64,000 nucleotides of DNA from Nitrosomonas eutropha (lineage in GTDB: Bacteria > Pseudomonadota > Gammaproteobacteria > Burkholderiales > Nitrosomonadaceae), in contig NZ_FPBL01000008.1 in assembly GCF_900116685.1 (NCBI RefSeq), positions 30,568 through 94,567 of the forward strand. Reading direction: 5' to 3'. Of the stretch, positions 1-9,798 are shown piece after piece. The notes beneath the pieces are model-generated. The model was not told where the DNA came from. It did not search any database and saw only the letters and a program-made list of their open reading frames with translations. A program made the translations under genes and the position numbers. Within the stretch, counting starts at the first letter, position 1. Each line of letters starts with the position of its first letter.

Positions 1-1
1 G

Positions 2-3000
2 CGCCAGCGGCTGCTTACTTTACACGATGGATTAAGAAAATTTGCCTTTGAAATGGATTTCCAGTTCTTGTTGCGGCCAGAACGCAAACTGCTTTCCATC
101 GGTTATCGAGTAACAGAGCGTCAACTGGACGAAAGCTGCTACGATCTGTTGGCCTCCGAAGCGCGGCTGACAAGCCTCTTTGCAATCGCGAAAGGTGATC
201 TGCCAACCAGGCACTGGTTTCGCCTCGGCCGCCCGATAACAGCAATTGGTTTTTCCGGTGCCTTAATGTCATGGTCGGGCTCGATGTTTGAATATCTGAT
301 GCCTGCTCTGGTGATGAAAGAACCATTGGGCAGCATTCTCAACCAGACGAATCAATTGATCATTGAGCGCCAGATTGCCTATGGGCGTAAAAAAGGTGTG
401 CCGTGGGGAGTATCGGAATCTGCCTACAATGCCCGTGACCGGGAAATGACTTATCAATACACCAGTTTTGGCATCCCGGAACTGGGGTTGAAGCGTGGTC
501 TGGCCAAGGATACAGTCATTGCACCCTATGCCAGCCTGCTCGCCGTCCAGTTCCGTCCAAAAGAAGCCGTTGCCAACCTCAATCGACTGGAAACTCTGGG
601 TGCGTTAGGTTACTACGGCTTTCATGACGCCGTAGATTTCACACCTGAACGCTTACCTAAAGATCGAGGATGCGCCGTAGTGCGCAATTTCATGGCACAT
701 CATCATGGTATGTCCATCATTGCTATTAATAATGCTTTGCTCAACGGTCGGATGCGTGAACGCTTTCATGCTGATCCGGTAATTGAAGCAGCTGAATTAT
801 TATTACAAGAAAAAGCACCGCGTACGGTACCCGCCATGCCTATCCATGCTGAGACCAGTGATCGAATCGAGCCCGAACTGCTTGATCAACGCCCGGATTC
901 ACGGCTGATAACCAATCCGCTCATTGCTCCCCGCGCGGTTAATGTTATGTCAAATGGCCATTATTCACTTATGCTAACTGCATCTGGCAGTGGTTACAGC
1001 CGTATCGGTGAAATTGCCCTTACCCATTGGAACAATGACCCCAATGAAGAACGTACCGGCACTTTCCTGTTCATTTCCGACCCTGCCACTGGCGCATGGT
1101 GGTCAGCCACAGCTGAGCCCAAACATGTTCCCAATGAAATTTGCCACACCACGTTTTACAATGATCGCGCTATTTTTTCCAAAAAAGTTGGCCAGTTGCG
1201 CTCAGAGACGGAGTGTATCGTTATGTCCGAATATGACGGCGAGATGCGACGCATTACACTATGGAACAATGGTGATGAAGATCGTCATATCGAGATCACT
1301 TCTTTTGCTGAACTGGTGCTTGCACCCGAAGCAAATCATAGTGCTCACCCATCCTTTTCAAAAATGTTCGTTCGGACGGAAATCTGTCATAACAACACAA
1401 CCATTTTTGCCGAACGACGCAAACGCCTGGAAACCGAGCCTGACATGGCACTTGCTCATCTTGTGACCTTCAGTGAGGGAATGCTGCGTGAAGTTGAGGC
1501 TGAAACAGATCGCCGTACCTTCATTGGCCGCGGCCGTTCTATTGCCAATGCAGCTGCCTTTGATCCAAACACCCGGCTGTCCCAGAAAGCCGGCTTTACA
1601 CTTGACCCTGTCATGGCGCTGCGGGTCAAGATACGTGTGCCCACGCGCCGTAAAATATCGGTTGCTTTCTGGACTATTGCTGGAAAAAACCGTTCTGAGC
1701 TTGAGCAGAATATCCATCGCCTTGTCCATCCAGGCTGTTTTCGGAGGCAAGCAAAGCTTGCCTGGACTCGCTCACAAATCCAGGCACGTTACGTAGGTTT
1801 AAAACTTGCAGAAACATCTGGTGTGCAGAAACTTGCCCGTTATCTGCTCTACCCTCATCCGGTACTGCGAGCACCCGTAGATACAATTGCGCCCGGGCCA
1901 AGCCAACAATCAATGCTGTGGCCCCTGGCAATCTCAGGTGATTTCCCGATATTTGTCTTGCGTATTGCTGATATTACTGACCTGGCTATCATCATCCATG
2001 CCCTGCGCATACAGGAATATCTGCGCAGCCGCAATCTGATCTTTGATCTCGCCGTTATCAACGAGCAACCCACCTCTTATGTGCAGGATTTGCAGCAGGC
2101 AATCGAACAACTTTGCAGTAACGCAAGACTTCTCAACGGCGAATCTGGATCATGTCAACATATCTTCGCGATACGCCGGGATCTGATTGATGCGGATACT
2201 TATAGCGCATTACTGGCGATTGCTTATATTAGCTTGCATACGCATAACGGGCCTGTTCTTGACCAGATTGAACGTGCTGAAATAGCGCTTGCCCGTCACA
2301 AAACCACTGCCCCACCCTCAATTCGTTTGCAGCAAGCTGCTCCAGTGACCGTTTACAGTCAAGATCTCACTTTCTGGAACGGCTTTGGCGGCTTCGCAAA
2401 TTCGGGCCGAGAATATGTTGTTCGACTCTCAGGAAATCGGGTAACGCCACACCCATGGATCAACATTATCGCTAACGATAATTTCGGCTTCCACACCTCA
2501 TCCGAGGGGGCATCTTTCACCTGGAGTCGTAACAGCCGTGATTTTCATCTGACTCCATGGTCAAATGATCCTGTGACTGACCGGCCAGGAGAAGGTATCT
2601 ATATCCACGATCTCGATACAGGAGCTGCCTTTTCTCCATTTGCCTGTCTGTTGCGCGATCCGGCTGCTGTTTACGAGGCACGTCATGCACGAGGCGTATC
2701 CAGCTTTACAATTCAGCGTGGCAGCCTTACCGCAACACTCACTCAGCTTGTCGATCCGATTGATCCTGTAAAAATACAGCGCTTGTGGTTTAAAAATACA
2801 GGCAGTAAACCCCGCAAGTTCAGAATCTATGCTTATGCTGAGTGGATACTTGGCAATCATCGCTCCCGTTGTGCGCCCTTCATCGTAACCGATCGTGATC
2901 CAACAACTGGGGCACTGAGCGCACACAATCCTTATCACCTTACATTTGATAACATCACTGCCTTTCTGGCCTGTGATGGTAACAACCAGCATTTCACCTG

Positions 3001-4753
3001 CAATCGGAGCGAATTCATCGGTCCCGGCGGCTCAACCAGTGCACCTGTGGCAGTATTAACAGGCGCAACGCTATCGGACAGCCTCACAGCGAATGCTGAT
3101 CCCTGTGCGGTGCTGGCCTGCGACATCAAGATCGCACCAGGAAGTGAAGCAACACTGCATTTCGTACTGGGTACGGCTGATTCACTGCAAGAAATTTCAG
3201 AACTAGCACAACCTCACCTTGCCAGAGATTTCGACACCCGCCTCACTGATAATTACGCAGCATGGAATAAATTCGCCAGTACACTCCAGGTGCAGACGCC
3301 TGATCCTGCCTTTAATGCCATGGTGAATGTCTGGTTGCCCTATCAGGCACTGACCTGCCGTATCCGCGCCCGTTCTGCTTTTTATCAGGCAAGCGGCGCT
3401 TATGGCTTTCGGGATCAGTTGCAGGATACATTAGCGTTGCTTTTGCACGATTCCACGCTGGCTCGCATGCAGATTCTCAATGCGGCAAGTCGCCAGTTCG
3501 TACAAGGTGATGTTCAGCACTGGTGGCTGCCATTGAGTGGCTCGGGCGTACGTACCACTATCTCAGATGATGTGGTATGGCTTGTTTACACGACCTGGCA
3601 TTACATCAAAACTACAGATGATTACGCTATTCTTGATGAAGAATTGCCTTTCATCACGGGCCCCGAGCTGGAGCAAGGACAAGCCGATGCCTTTTTTACA
3701 CCAGAAACTGCCGAAGAAAGTGCATGTCTTTATGAGCACTGTGCACATGCGCTTGATCTCGCAATAAAACGAAAGGGCGAAAATGATCTACCGCTGATCC
3801 TCGGTGGTGACTGGAATGACGGCATGAACCTGGTTGGTAAAGCTGGACAAGGCACCAGTACCTGGCTAGGCTGGTTCCTGCTCAAGACATTGCGGGATTT
3901 TGCGCCTGTTGCAAGACAACGTGATGACATAAAACGTGCTGAAGCCTGGGAGCAACATACCCATTGCCTGGCTCTTGCACTCCAGGCTCACGCATGGGAT
4001 GGACACTGGTACCGCCGTGGCAGCTATGATGATGGCACATTCCTCGGATCGCAATCATCTGATGAATGTCGCATTGATTCTATTGCACAATCCTGGGCAG
4101 TGCTGTCTGGTGCGGATGATCTCCCGCGTGCCAGGCAGGCAGTCGATCAAGCCATTAAAATGCTGGTGGACGATAATTCAGGAATTGTGCGCCTGTTCAC
4201 CCCGCCTTTTCAACATACCAGCAAGGAACCGGGTTACATCAAGAGCTACCCGCCAGGCATACGCGAGAACGGAGGGCAATATACTCATGCCGCAACCTGG
4301 CTCGTAGCCGCACTCACTGAACTGGGCAATGCAGATGAAGCATATCGGCTATTTTCCCTGCTGAACCCGGTGAACCACGCGCTGGACGAAGCAGCCGCCT
4401 CACGATATCGCGTCGAGCCTTACGTGGTTGCCGCCGATATTTACTCTGAAGGCCGCCAGGCTGGGCAAGGTGGCTGGACCTGGTATACCGGGTCAGCTGG
4501 CTGGTTGTACAGAGTTGCAGTCGAAAATATATTAGGGATCCTTCGCGAAGGAGCAGTACTCCGGATAAAACCGGCACTTCCCTCCACCTGGGACAGTTTT
4601 TACGTTCAGTTGCACATTGACACAGCGTACTACAACGTTACAGTAAAGCGTGCAGCATCGGCCAGCTGTACGCTTGATGGCAGATTAATCGAAAATTTCC
4701 TTATCCCACTGGAAAAAAATGGTCAGCATGAAATAATGATCAATGTAATCTAA
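2..4753 (+). CDS. Cyclic beta-1,2-glucan synthase (NdvB/ChvB type), 3' part only
   Basis: The reading frame is open from the first bases of the window, so the gene starts outside; a methionine at 53 is internal. About 1580 residues are visible, against roughly 2800 for full-length NdvB/ChvB enzymes, so the N-terminal membrane and glycosyltransferase part is missing here. The first ~280 visible residues match the glycoamylase-like domain of this family (HHHGMS at about 700-720). Two GH94-type carbohydrate phosphorylase-like modules follow, and the second carries the catalytic-acid motif GDWNDGMN at about 3806-3829. The family makes periplasmic cyclic glucans from UDP-glucose at the inner membrane, for osmoadaptation and surface properties; the GH94 part trims chain length. 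It is followed after 130 bp by mutS on the same strand. Family assignment is firm; the product in this organism is inferred. Confidence 0.88.
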   Translation, partial: RQRLLTLHDGLRKFAFEMDFQFLLRPERKLLSIGYRVTERQLDESCYDLLASEARLTSLFAIAKGDLPTRHWFRLGRPITAIGFSGALMSWSGSMFEYLMPALVMKEPLGSILNQTNQLIIERQIAYGRKKGVPWGVSESAYNARDREMTYQYTSFGIPELGLKRGLAKDTVIAPYASLLAVQFRPKEAVANLNRLETLGALGYYGFHDAVDFTPERLPKDRGCAVVRNFMAHHHGMSIIAINNALLNGRMRERFHADPVIEAAELLLQEKAPRTVPAMPIHAETSDRIEPELLDQRPDSRLITNPLIAPRAVNVMSNGHYSLMLTASGSGYSRIGEIALTHWNNDPNEERTGTFLFISDPATGAWWSATAEPKHVPNEICHTTFYNDRAIFSKKVGQLRSETECIVMSEYDGEMRRITLWNNGDEDRHIEITSFAELVLAPEANHSAHPSFSKMFVRTEICHNNTTIFAERRKRLETEPDMALAHLVTFSEGMLREVEAETDRRTFIGRGRSIANAAAFDPNTRLSQKAGFTLDPVMALRVKIRVPTRRKISVAFWTIAGKNRSELEQNIHRLVHPGCFRRQAKLAWTRSQIQARYVGLKLAETSGVQKLARYLLYPHPVLRAPVDTIAPGPSQQSMLWPLAISGDFPIFVLRIADITDLAIIIHALRIQEYLRSRNLIFDLAVINEQPTSYVQDLQQAIEQLCSNARLLNGESGSCQHIFAIRRDLIDADTYSALLAIAYISLHTHNGPVLDQIERAEIALARHKTTAPPSIRLQQAAPVTVYSQDLTFWNGFGGFANSGREYVVRLSGNRVTPHPWINIIANDNFGFHTSSEGASFTWSRNSRDFHLTPWSNDPVTDRPGEGIYIHDLDTGAAFSPFACLLRDPAAVYEARHARGVSSFTIQRGSLTATLTQLVDPIDPVKIQRLWFKNTGSKPRKFRIYAYAEWILGNHRSRCAPFIVTDRDPTTGALSAHNPYHLTFDNITAFLACDGNNQHFTCNRSEFIGPGGSTSAPVAVLTGATLSDSLTANADPCAVLACDIKIAPGSEATLHFVLGTADSLQEISELAQPHLARDFDTRLTDNYAAWNKFASTLQVQTPDPAFNAMVNVWLPYQALTCRIRARSAFYQASGAYGFRDQLQDTLALLLHDSTLARMQILNAASRQFVQGDVQHWWLPLSGSGVRTTISDDVVWLVYTTWHYIKTTDDYAILDEELPFITGPELEQGQADAFFTPETAEESACLYEHCAHALDLAIKRKGENDLPLILGGDWNDGMNLVGKAGQGTSTWLGWFLLKTLRDFAPVARQRDDIKRAEAWEQHTHCLALALQAHAWDGHWYRRGSYDDGTFLGSQSSDECRIDSIAQSWAVLSGADDLPRARQAVDQAIKMLVDDNSGIVRLFTPPFQHTSKEPGYIKSYPPGIRENGGQYTHAATWLVAALTELGNADEAYRLFSLLNPVNHALDEAAASRYRVEPYVVAADIYSEGRQAGQGGWTWYTGSAGWLYRVAVENILGILREGAVLRIKPALPSTWDSFYVQLHIDTAYYNVTVKRAASASCTLDGRLIENFLIPLEKNGQHEIMINVI

Positions 4754-4883
4754 GCAACGATCGCTGTTTGCATATTTCATCCTGCTGTTTCGATAACTTT
4801 TGTAAGAAACTACATCCATAAAATCAGATCCAATTTTTGAGTCTGATACGAACATCAACTCTGACAAGCACTTGGAGTAATTA

Positions 4884-7529
4884 TTGGCAACATCCGAAAA
4901 CTCAATAAATAAGTCAGATCATTCCGCTCACACTCCCATGATGCAGCAATACCTGCGTATCAAAACACAGCATACCGATAAGCTGCTGTTTTACCGCATG
5001 GGGGATTTTTATGAGCTGTTTTATGAAGACGCTGAAAAAGCAGCCAGATTGCTGGATATTACATTGACTCACCGTGGTTCCTCCGCCGGAGAGTCAATCA
5101 AAATGGCAGGTGTGCCATTTCATGCAGCAGATCAATATCTGGCAAGATTGGTAAAACTGGGTGAATCCATTGCTATTTGTGAACAGATCGGCGATCCCGC
5201 TACCAGCAAGGGGCCGGTAGAACGTCAGGTTGTCCGCATCATCACCCCCGGTACCCTGACTGATGCGGGGTTGCTGGAAGAACGTGGTAATAGTGTTGTA
5301 TTGACACTAGCACTGCATCACGGCGTGATTGGCCTGGCTTGGCTCAACTTGGCCGCCGGAGATATGCGCGTACTGGAAACCTCCCCAGATAACCTGGCCA
5401 GCGAGCTGGAACGCTTGCATCCATCAGAAATTCTGTTGCCGGAATCACTTGATCTGCCTGTGATATTAAATAATTTTACCGCCCCCAAACGCCTGCCGGA
5501 TTGGCAATTCGATTATGAACATGCCATGCAGCAGCTTACCCGGCAATTCGGCACCCGTGATCTGAATGCCTTTGGTTGTGAAGAATTGCGTGCTGCAATC
5601 ATGGCAGCCGGTGCATTATTTGAATATGTCAGGCTGACGCAACATACTGCTGCAGCCGACGAATCGGCAGCACAGATACTTGGTCATCTGCAAACATTAC
5701 GGGTGGAACGGCCAGAGACCTATTTGCGTATGGATGCCGCTACGCGCCGTAATCTTGAAATTACGCTGACATTGCGCGGAGAAGATGCACCCACACTATC
5801 ATCCCTGCTGGACATTTGCTCAACCAGCATGGGTAGCCGGTTGTTGCGACACTGGCTGCATCACCCGCTACGCAACCGTATCATCTTGCAACAGCGACTG
5901 GATACCGTTTCTGATTTGATTGAGGCAAAGCCTGGAATCCTCTATGCAAGCATCCGTGAACAACTCAAACATATTGCTGATATTGAGCGCATCACCAGCC
6001 GGATTGCTTTAAGAACAGCTAGACCCCGTGATTTATCCGGCCTACGCGACAGCCTGACAGCGCTCCCTGAAATTGTTAAACTGATCACAACCTCAACAGC
6101 TATTGCCGTTCATCGTTTTGTCCCGGCCATGGGGCCGAATACCACGCTCACACAACTGCTCGTTCATGCACTGCAACCGGTACCCGGTGCAGTGATTCGT
6201 GAAGGGAACGTTATTGCTGACGGCTATGATATCGAGCTGGATGAATTACGCGCTTTACAGAAGAATTGTGGCGAATTCCTGCTGCAACTGGAAGCACGGG
6301 AACGTAAGCGTACCGGTATCCCGACCCTCAAAGTGGAATATAACCGGGTACATGGTTTTTACATTGAGGTAACCCGCATCCATAGCGAAAAAATCCCCTC
6401 GGACTACCGCCGCAGACAAACCTTGAAAAATGCGGAGCGCTATAGCATCCCCGAGTTGCAGGCATTTGAGAACAAAACACTGACTGCACGTGAACAGGCA
6501 TTGGCACAGGAAAAAAAACTGTACGAGCAGTTACTGGAACAACTGGCAGATTTCATCATTCCTTTACAGGAAATTGCCGGCTCTGTTGCTGAACTGGATG
6601 TCCTGTGTGCTTTTGCTGAACGTGCAGATTTGTTTGGTTATACCAAACCGGTATTTACTGATGATCCTGCTTTGGATATCGAGGCTGGGCGACATCCGGT
6701 AGTGGAAAATCAAATAGAACAATATATTGCCAATGATATACAGTTGGGTGCTGTCACGCGGGAAGGGCGGCAGATGCTGATCATCACCGGCCCGAACATG
6801 GGTGGAAAATCTACTTACATGCGACAAACAGCGCTAATTGTTCTGCTAGCGCATTGCGGTAGTTTTGTTCCGGCCGGGAGCGCTCGCATCGGCCCCATTG
6901 ATCAGATTTTTACCCGGATTGGTGCAGCTGATGATCTGGCAGGGGGACGTTCCACCTTCATGGTGGAAATGACGGAAGTCGCCAGTATTTTGCGCAATGC
7001 AACCGCACAAAGCCTGGTGCTGGTGGATGAAATTGGCCGGGGAACTTCAACTTTTGATGGGCTTGCATTGGCTTTTGCCATCGCCCGCCACTTACTGACT
7101 CAGAATCAGAGCTATACCTTGTTTGCCACACACTATTTTGAACTGACCCGACTAGCGGAAGAATTTCCGCAGGCAATCAATGTACATGTCACCGCAGTAG
7201 AGCACAAAAGACGTATTGTCTTTCTTCACCGAATAGAGGAAGGATCTGCCAGCCGGAGTTATGGGCTGCATGTTGCCGCACTGGCAGGTGTACCGGATAA
7301 AGTTATCCGGAATGCCGGAAAAATTCTGGCGCAACTGGAGCGGGAAGCGCTCAGCAAGAACCCTCAGCAGAGATTATTTGAAACGATTGAGGAAAACGAG
7401 GAAGCTGCTCCTGCTTCCGTGCATCCGGTGCTTGATTATCTTGAGCAACTTCACCCTGACGAGCTGACTCCCCGGGATGCACTGGAACAACTTTACCTCA
7501 TTAAATCAATGGCTAATAGGATAAAATGA
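4884..7529 (+). CDS. mutS: DNA mismatch repair protein MutS
   Basis: 881 residues, slightly longer than E. coli MutS (853). The mismatch-recognition Phe-X-Glu lies in GDFYELF (F42, E44), the Walker A loop GPNMGGKST is at residues 636-644, and the Walker B region [13 protein letters not shown] follows near 714-726. The C-terminal end has the dimerisation-helix pattern ending in [12 protein letters not shown]. MutS binds mispairs and recruits MutL in post-replicative repair. The start is TTG at 4884, preceded by GGAG seven bases upstream. The conserved block [10 protein letters not shown] begins only at residue 16, so a later ATG would remove conserved sequence; TTG is therefore the best start. 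The gene converges with slyD, with only 34 bp between the stops. No mutL is nearby. Confidence 0.96.
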   Translation: MATSENSINKSDHSAHTPMMQQYLRIKTQHTDKLLFYRMGDFYELFYEDAEKAARLLDITLTHRGSSAGESIKMAGVPFHAADQYLARLVKLGESIAICEQIGDPATSKGPVERQVVRIITPGTLTDAGLLEERGNSVVLTLALHHGVIGLAWLNLAAGDMRVLETSPDNLASELERLHPSEILLPESLDLPVILNNFTAPKRLPDWQFDYEHAMQQLTRQFGTRDLNAFGCEELRAAIMAAGALFEYVRLTQHTAAADESAAQILGHLQTLRVERPETYLRMDAATRRNLEITLTLRGEDAPTLSSLLDICSTSMGSRLLRHWLHHPLRNRIILQQRLDTVSDLIEAKPGILYASIREQLKHIADIERITSRIALRTARPRDLSGLRDSLTALPEIVKLITTSTAIAVHRFVPAMGPNTTLTQLLVHALQPVPGAVIREGNVIADGYDIELDELRALQKNCGEFLLQLEARERKRTGIPTLKVEYNRVHGFYIEVTRIHSEKIPSDYRRRQTLKNAERYSIPELQAFENKTLTAREQALAQEKKLYEQLLEQLADFIIPLQEIAGSVAELDVLCAFAERADLFGYTKPVFTDDPALDIEAGRHPVVENQIEQYIANDIQLGAVTREGRQMLIITGPNMGGKSTYMRQTALIVLLAHCGSFVPAGSARIGPIDQIFTRIGAADDLAGGRSTFMVEMTEVASILRNATAQSLVLVDEIGRGTSTFDGLALAFAIARHLLTQNQSYTLFATHYFELTRLAEEFPQAINVHVTAVEHKRRIVFLHRIEEGSASRSYGLHVAALAGVPDKVIRNAGKILAQLEREALSKNPQQRLFETIEENEEAAPASVHPVLDYLEQLHPDELTPRDALEQLYLIKSMANRIK

Positions 7530-7563
7530 TTAACAGGATGGTGAAAAACGCTGGTAAGATCAT

Positions 7564-8043
7564 CTAATGTTCGTGGCCATGCGGCCCATGTACATGCCCG
7601 TGAGATAATTCTTCTTCCGTTGCTGGACGTACTTCCATAACAGTGCATTCAAACTGAAATGCTATACCAGCGTAGGGATGATTACCATCCACTACCACGA
7701 CATCATCAGTGATCTCTCTCACTGTATAGATATAGAAATCATCAGAATCTTCCTCGCCTCCCTCAAACTGCATCCCGACCGTGATTTCTTCTGGGAACGC
7801 ACTACGCGGCTCAACGCGCATCAGTTCTTCATCATATTCGCCAAAAGCATCATCTGGTTCCATTTGCAGGGATAAGGTTGCCCCGATTTCTTTTTCATGC
7901 AGCGCTTCTTCTACTACTGGAAATATTCCATCATAACCACCATGCAAGTAGCTGATGGGTTCATCAGTTTCTTCCATCAGATTTCCTTCCTGATCGGTCA
8001 TTTTATAGTGAAGTGATACCACCGTATTTTTTACTATGCGCAT
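7564..8043 (-). CDS. slyD: FKBP-type peptidyl-prolyl cis-trans isomerase, SlyD family
   Basis: 159 residues. The N-terminal half has the FKBP fold with the IF (insert-in-flap) chaperone domain typical of SlyD, including MEPDDAFGEYDEELM and VDGNHPYAG. The last 13 residues are histidine-rich (HGHVHGPHGHEH), a short version of the metal-binding tail that in E. coli SlyD delivers nickel and other metals. SlyD is a cytoplasmic folding helper and metallochaperone. The ATG start at 8041-8043 is unambiguous. The gene ends 34 bp from mutS, transcribed towards it, and is separated by about 60 bp from rnhB, which lies upstream on the same strand and may be co-transcribed. Confidence 0.93.
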   Translation of the reverse strand: MRIVKNTVVSLHYKMTDQEGNLMEETDEPISYLHGGYDGIFPVVEEALHEKEIGATLSLQMEPDDAFGEYDEELMRVEPRSAFPEEITVGMQFEGGEEDSDDFYIYTVREITDDVVVVDGNHPYAGIAFQFECTVMEVRPATEEELSHGHVHGPHGHEH

Positions 8044-8103
8044 GCTTCCTCTGCCTGAATCAGGCTTCCTTGTGGTTGATAAAATTTGTTCAAAGTCACA
8101 CTG

Positions 8104-8754
8104 TTAATTTCTCAGCACACACGGTGCGAAACTTTTGCGATGAATAGCTGTTATCCCATGCAAACGAATTGCTTCCAGGTGCGCCTTGGTGGGATAGCCT
8201 TTATGTCGATCAAAACCATAAATCGGGTAAATCTCGTGTAGCCGTAACATCTCTGCATCCCTCGCAGTTTTGGCAAGAATCGAGGCTGCCGAAATCTCAG
8301 CTACTAGACTATCTCCTCTAATAACTGCCTGCACTTCATAATCCAGTTGTGGTACATGGGTGCCATCTACCACAATTAGTGAATTAGATACCGGCATTAA
8401 TTCAATCACTGCTCTTCGCATTGCGAGCATGCTGGCCTGTAAAATATTCAGCCGGTCTATCTCCTCTACCGAGGCTGACGCAATTGCCCATGCACGAGCA
8501 TACTGTTTGATCTGTCCGGCCAGGCTAGTTCGCCGTTTTTCACTTAACTGTTTGGAATCCGCCAATCCATTGATAACGTGACAAGAATCCAGCACAACAC
8601 ACGCAGCATAAACCGGGCCGGCCAGCGGCCCCCTACCCGCCTCATCCACCCCGTAGATAGCTTTTCCTTCTGGATAAATCCATACCCGAACGACATCAGA
8701 AGTTGCGATTTCCGAATTCCCTGTTAACCAAATCAGATGGCCCGGGCAGTGCAC
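8104..8754 (-). CDS. rnhB: Ribonuclease HII
   Basis: RNase HII removes ribonucleotides and RNA primers from DNA-RNA hybrids using two metal ions. The signature [14 protein letters not shown] gives the first catalytic Asp-Glu pair. VVDGTHVP and [12 protein letters not shown] supply the other conserved acidic residues. The start is uncertain: no ATG exists upstream of the conserved core. I chose GTG at 8752-8754 (216 residues, usual family length), which overlaps the end of fabZ by 22 bp. A TTG at 8812-8814 would give 236 residues but needs an 82-bp overlap, with an AAAGGA too close to the codon. The gene sits directly after fabZ, as in the classical lpx-fabZ-rnhB order, but without lpxA and lpxB between them. 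Confidence 0.92.
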   Translation of the reverse strand: MHCPGHLIWLTGNSEIATSDVVRVWIYPEGKAIYGVDEAGRGPLAGPVYAACVVLDSCHVINGLADSKQLSEKRRTSLAGQIKQYARAWAIASASVEEIDRLNILQASMLAMRRAVIELMPVSNSLIVVDGTHVPQLDYEVQAVIRGDSLVAEISAASILAKTARDAEMLRLHEIYPIYGFDRHKGYPTKAHLEAIRLHGITAIHRKSFAPCVLRN

Positions 8755-9176
8755 ATCAGCCGGGCTTCGGTAACAAGCTGGCCATCCACCTCTGCACAGG
8801 CTGAATATTTCCAAATTCCTTTAAGCTGACGGGTAATTTCAACCTTTAATACCAGCTGATCACCCGCGATAACCGGTTTCTTGAATCGTACCGCATCAAT
8901 ACCAACGAAGTAATACACCTGTCCGGCATCTTTTTCCATATTCTCCGATCGAATCGTTAGCAAGGCAGCCGCCTGCGCTAGTGCTTCAACAATCAATACT
9001 CCCGGCATCACCGGATGATGCGGAAAATGTCCGGAAAAATAGGGTTCATTGATGGAAACATTCTTGTATGCATGAATCCGTTTGCCCAGCTCAAGTGAAA
9101 CCACTCGATCAACCAGAATCAACGGATAACGATGCGGCAGGTATTTCAGTATTTCATGGATATCCATCACAGCCAT
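8733..9176 (-). CDS. fabZ: 3-hydroxyacyl-[acyl-carrier-protein] dehydratase FabZ
   Basis: 147 residues, the normal FabZ length. The hot-dog fold motif [11 protein letters not shown] contains catalytic His50, and Glu64 lies in LIVEALAQ. The enzyme dehydrates 3-hydroxyacyl-ACP in type II fatty acid synthesis and, by consuming 3-hydroxymyristoyl-ACP, balances phospholipid against lipid A synthesis. The ATG at 9174-9176 is the first of two possible starts; a second methionine at residue 4 begins the conserved MDIHEIL block and is equally possible. It follows skp after about 33 bp, where lpxD usually lies, and runs into rnhB. Confidence 0.95.
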   Translation of the reverse strand: MAVMDIHEILKYLPHRYPLILVDRVVSLELGKRIHAYKNVSINEPYFSGHFPHHPVMPGVLIVEALAQAAALLTIRSENMEKDAGQVYYFVGIDAVRFKKPVIAGDQLVLKVEITRQLKGIWKYSACAEVDGQLVTEARLMCTARAI

Positions 9177-9209
9177 TCTATCTCTCTGTTATACAAATAT
9201 TTTATGTAC

Positions 9210-9773
9210 TTATTGCTTCTCGGAAACCGGTTCCTGTGCATTTAATGCCTTGATCACCTGGTCAGTAATATCAATACGCGCACTTCGATAGACTGAATCT
9301 TGCAGTTGCAGGATCAGATCATAATCCTGTTGCTCTGCGAGTTCTTTAATCACCTTGTTGGTGCGTTCCAGAATCAGGCTGTACTCTTCATTTTGGCGCA
9401 AACTCAAATCTTCCCGCATCTGCTGCTGTGTACGCTGGTAACGTCGGCTGAGTCCGGCCAGTTCCCGCTCCTTCAAGCGCCGCTCCTCTTCATTGACAAA
9501 GTCAATATTTTTTTCCAGCTCCTGCTGTAAAGCTCTGATCTGCACGGAAAGCTCCCTGATACGTGCATCACGCGCCTGAAATTCATTTTCTATCTTTTTT
9601 TGCGCGGCTACAGCAGGCATTGATTCCCGCAGCACTTTCTCGGTATTGACAACGCCGATCTTGATCTCTCCAGCAAACAGATAGGGCGATAGAACAAAAA
9701 CCACCAGAAAAATGAATATTTTTACAAAGCGAGCAACAGTTATCTGACTGTACCTATTCAATGAATCTTTCAT
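9210..9773 (-). CDS. skp: Periplasmic chaperone Skp/OmpH
   Basis: 187 residues. A hydrophobic N-terminal segment (KIFIFLVVFVLSPYLFA) ending before GEIKIGVVN is a signal peptide. The conserved opening IGVVNTEKVLRESMPA is followed by about 100 residues of charged helical sequence that form the tentacles of this trimeric chaperone. Skp holds unfolded outer-membrane proteins in the periplasm and passes them to the BAM complex. It lies immediately downstream of bamA (25 bp), the usual pairing. The N-terminus is a little longer than in E. coli (161 residues), with an extended basic n-region. Confidence 0.92.
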   Translation of the reverse strand: MKDSLNRYSQITVARFVKIFIFLVVFVLSPYLFAGEIKIGVVNTEKVLRESMPAVAAQKKIENEFQARDARIRELSVQIRALQQELEKNIDFVNEEERRLKERELAGLSRRYQRTQQQMREDLSLRQNEEYSLILERTNKVIKELAEQQDYDLILQLQDSVYRSARIDITDQVIKALNAQEPVSEKQ

Positions 9774-9798
9774 TTTCTTCTAATACGATTTTTCAGAT

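Noticed and set aside
990..1466. 158-codon frame inside the glucan synthase gene
   Set aside because: Shadow frame of the large synthase gene on the same strand; no family pattern.
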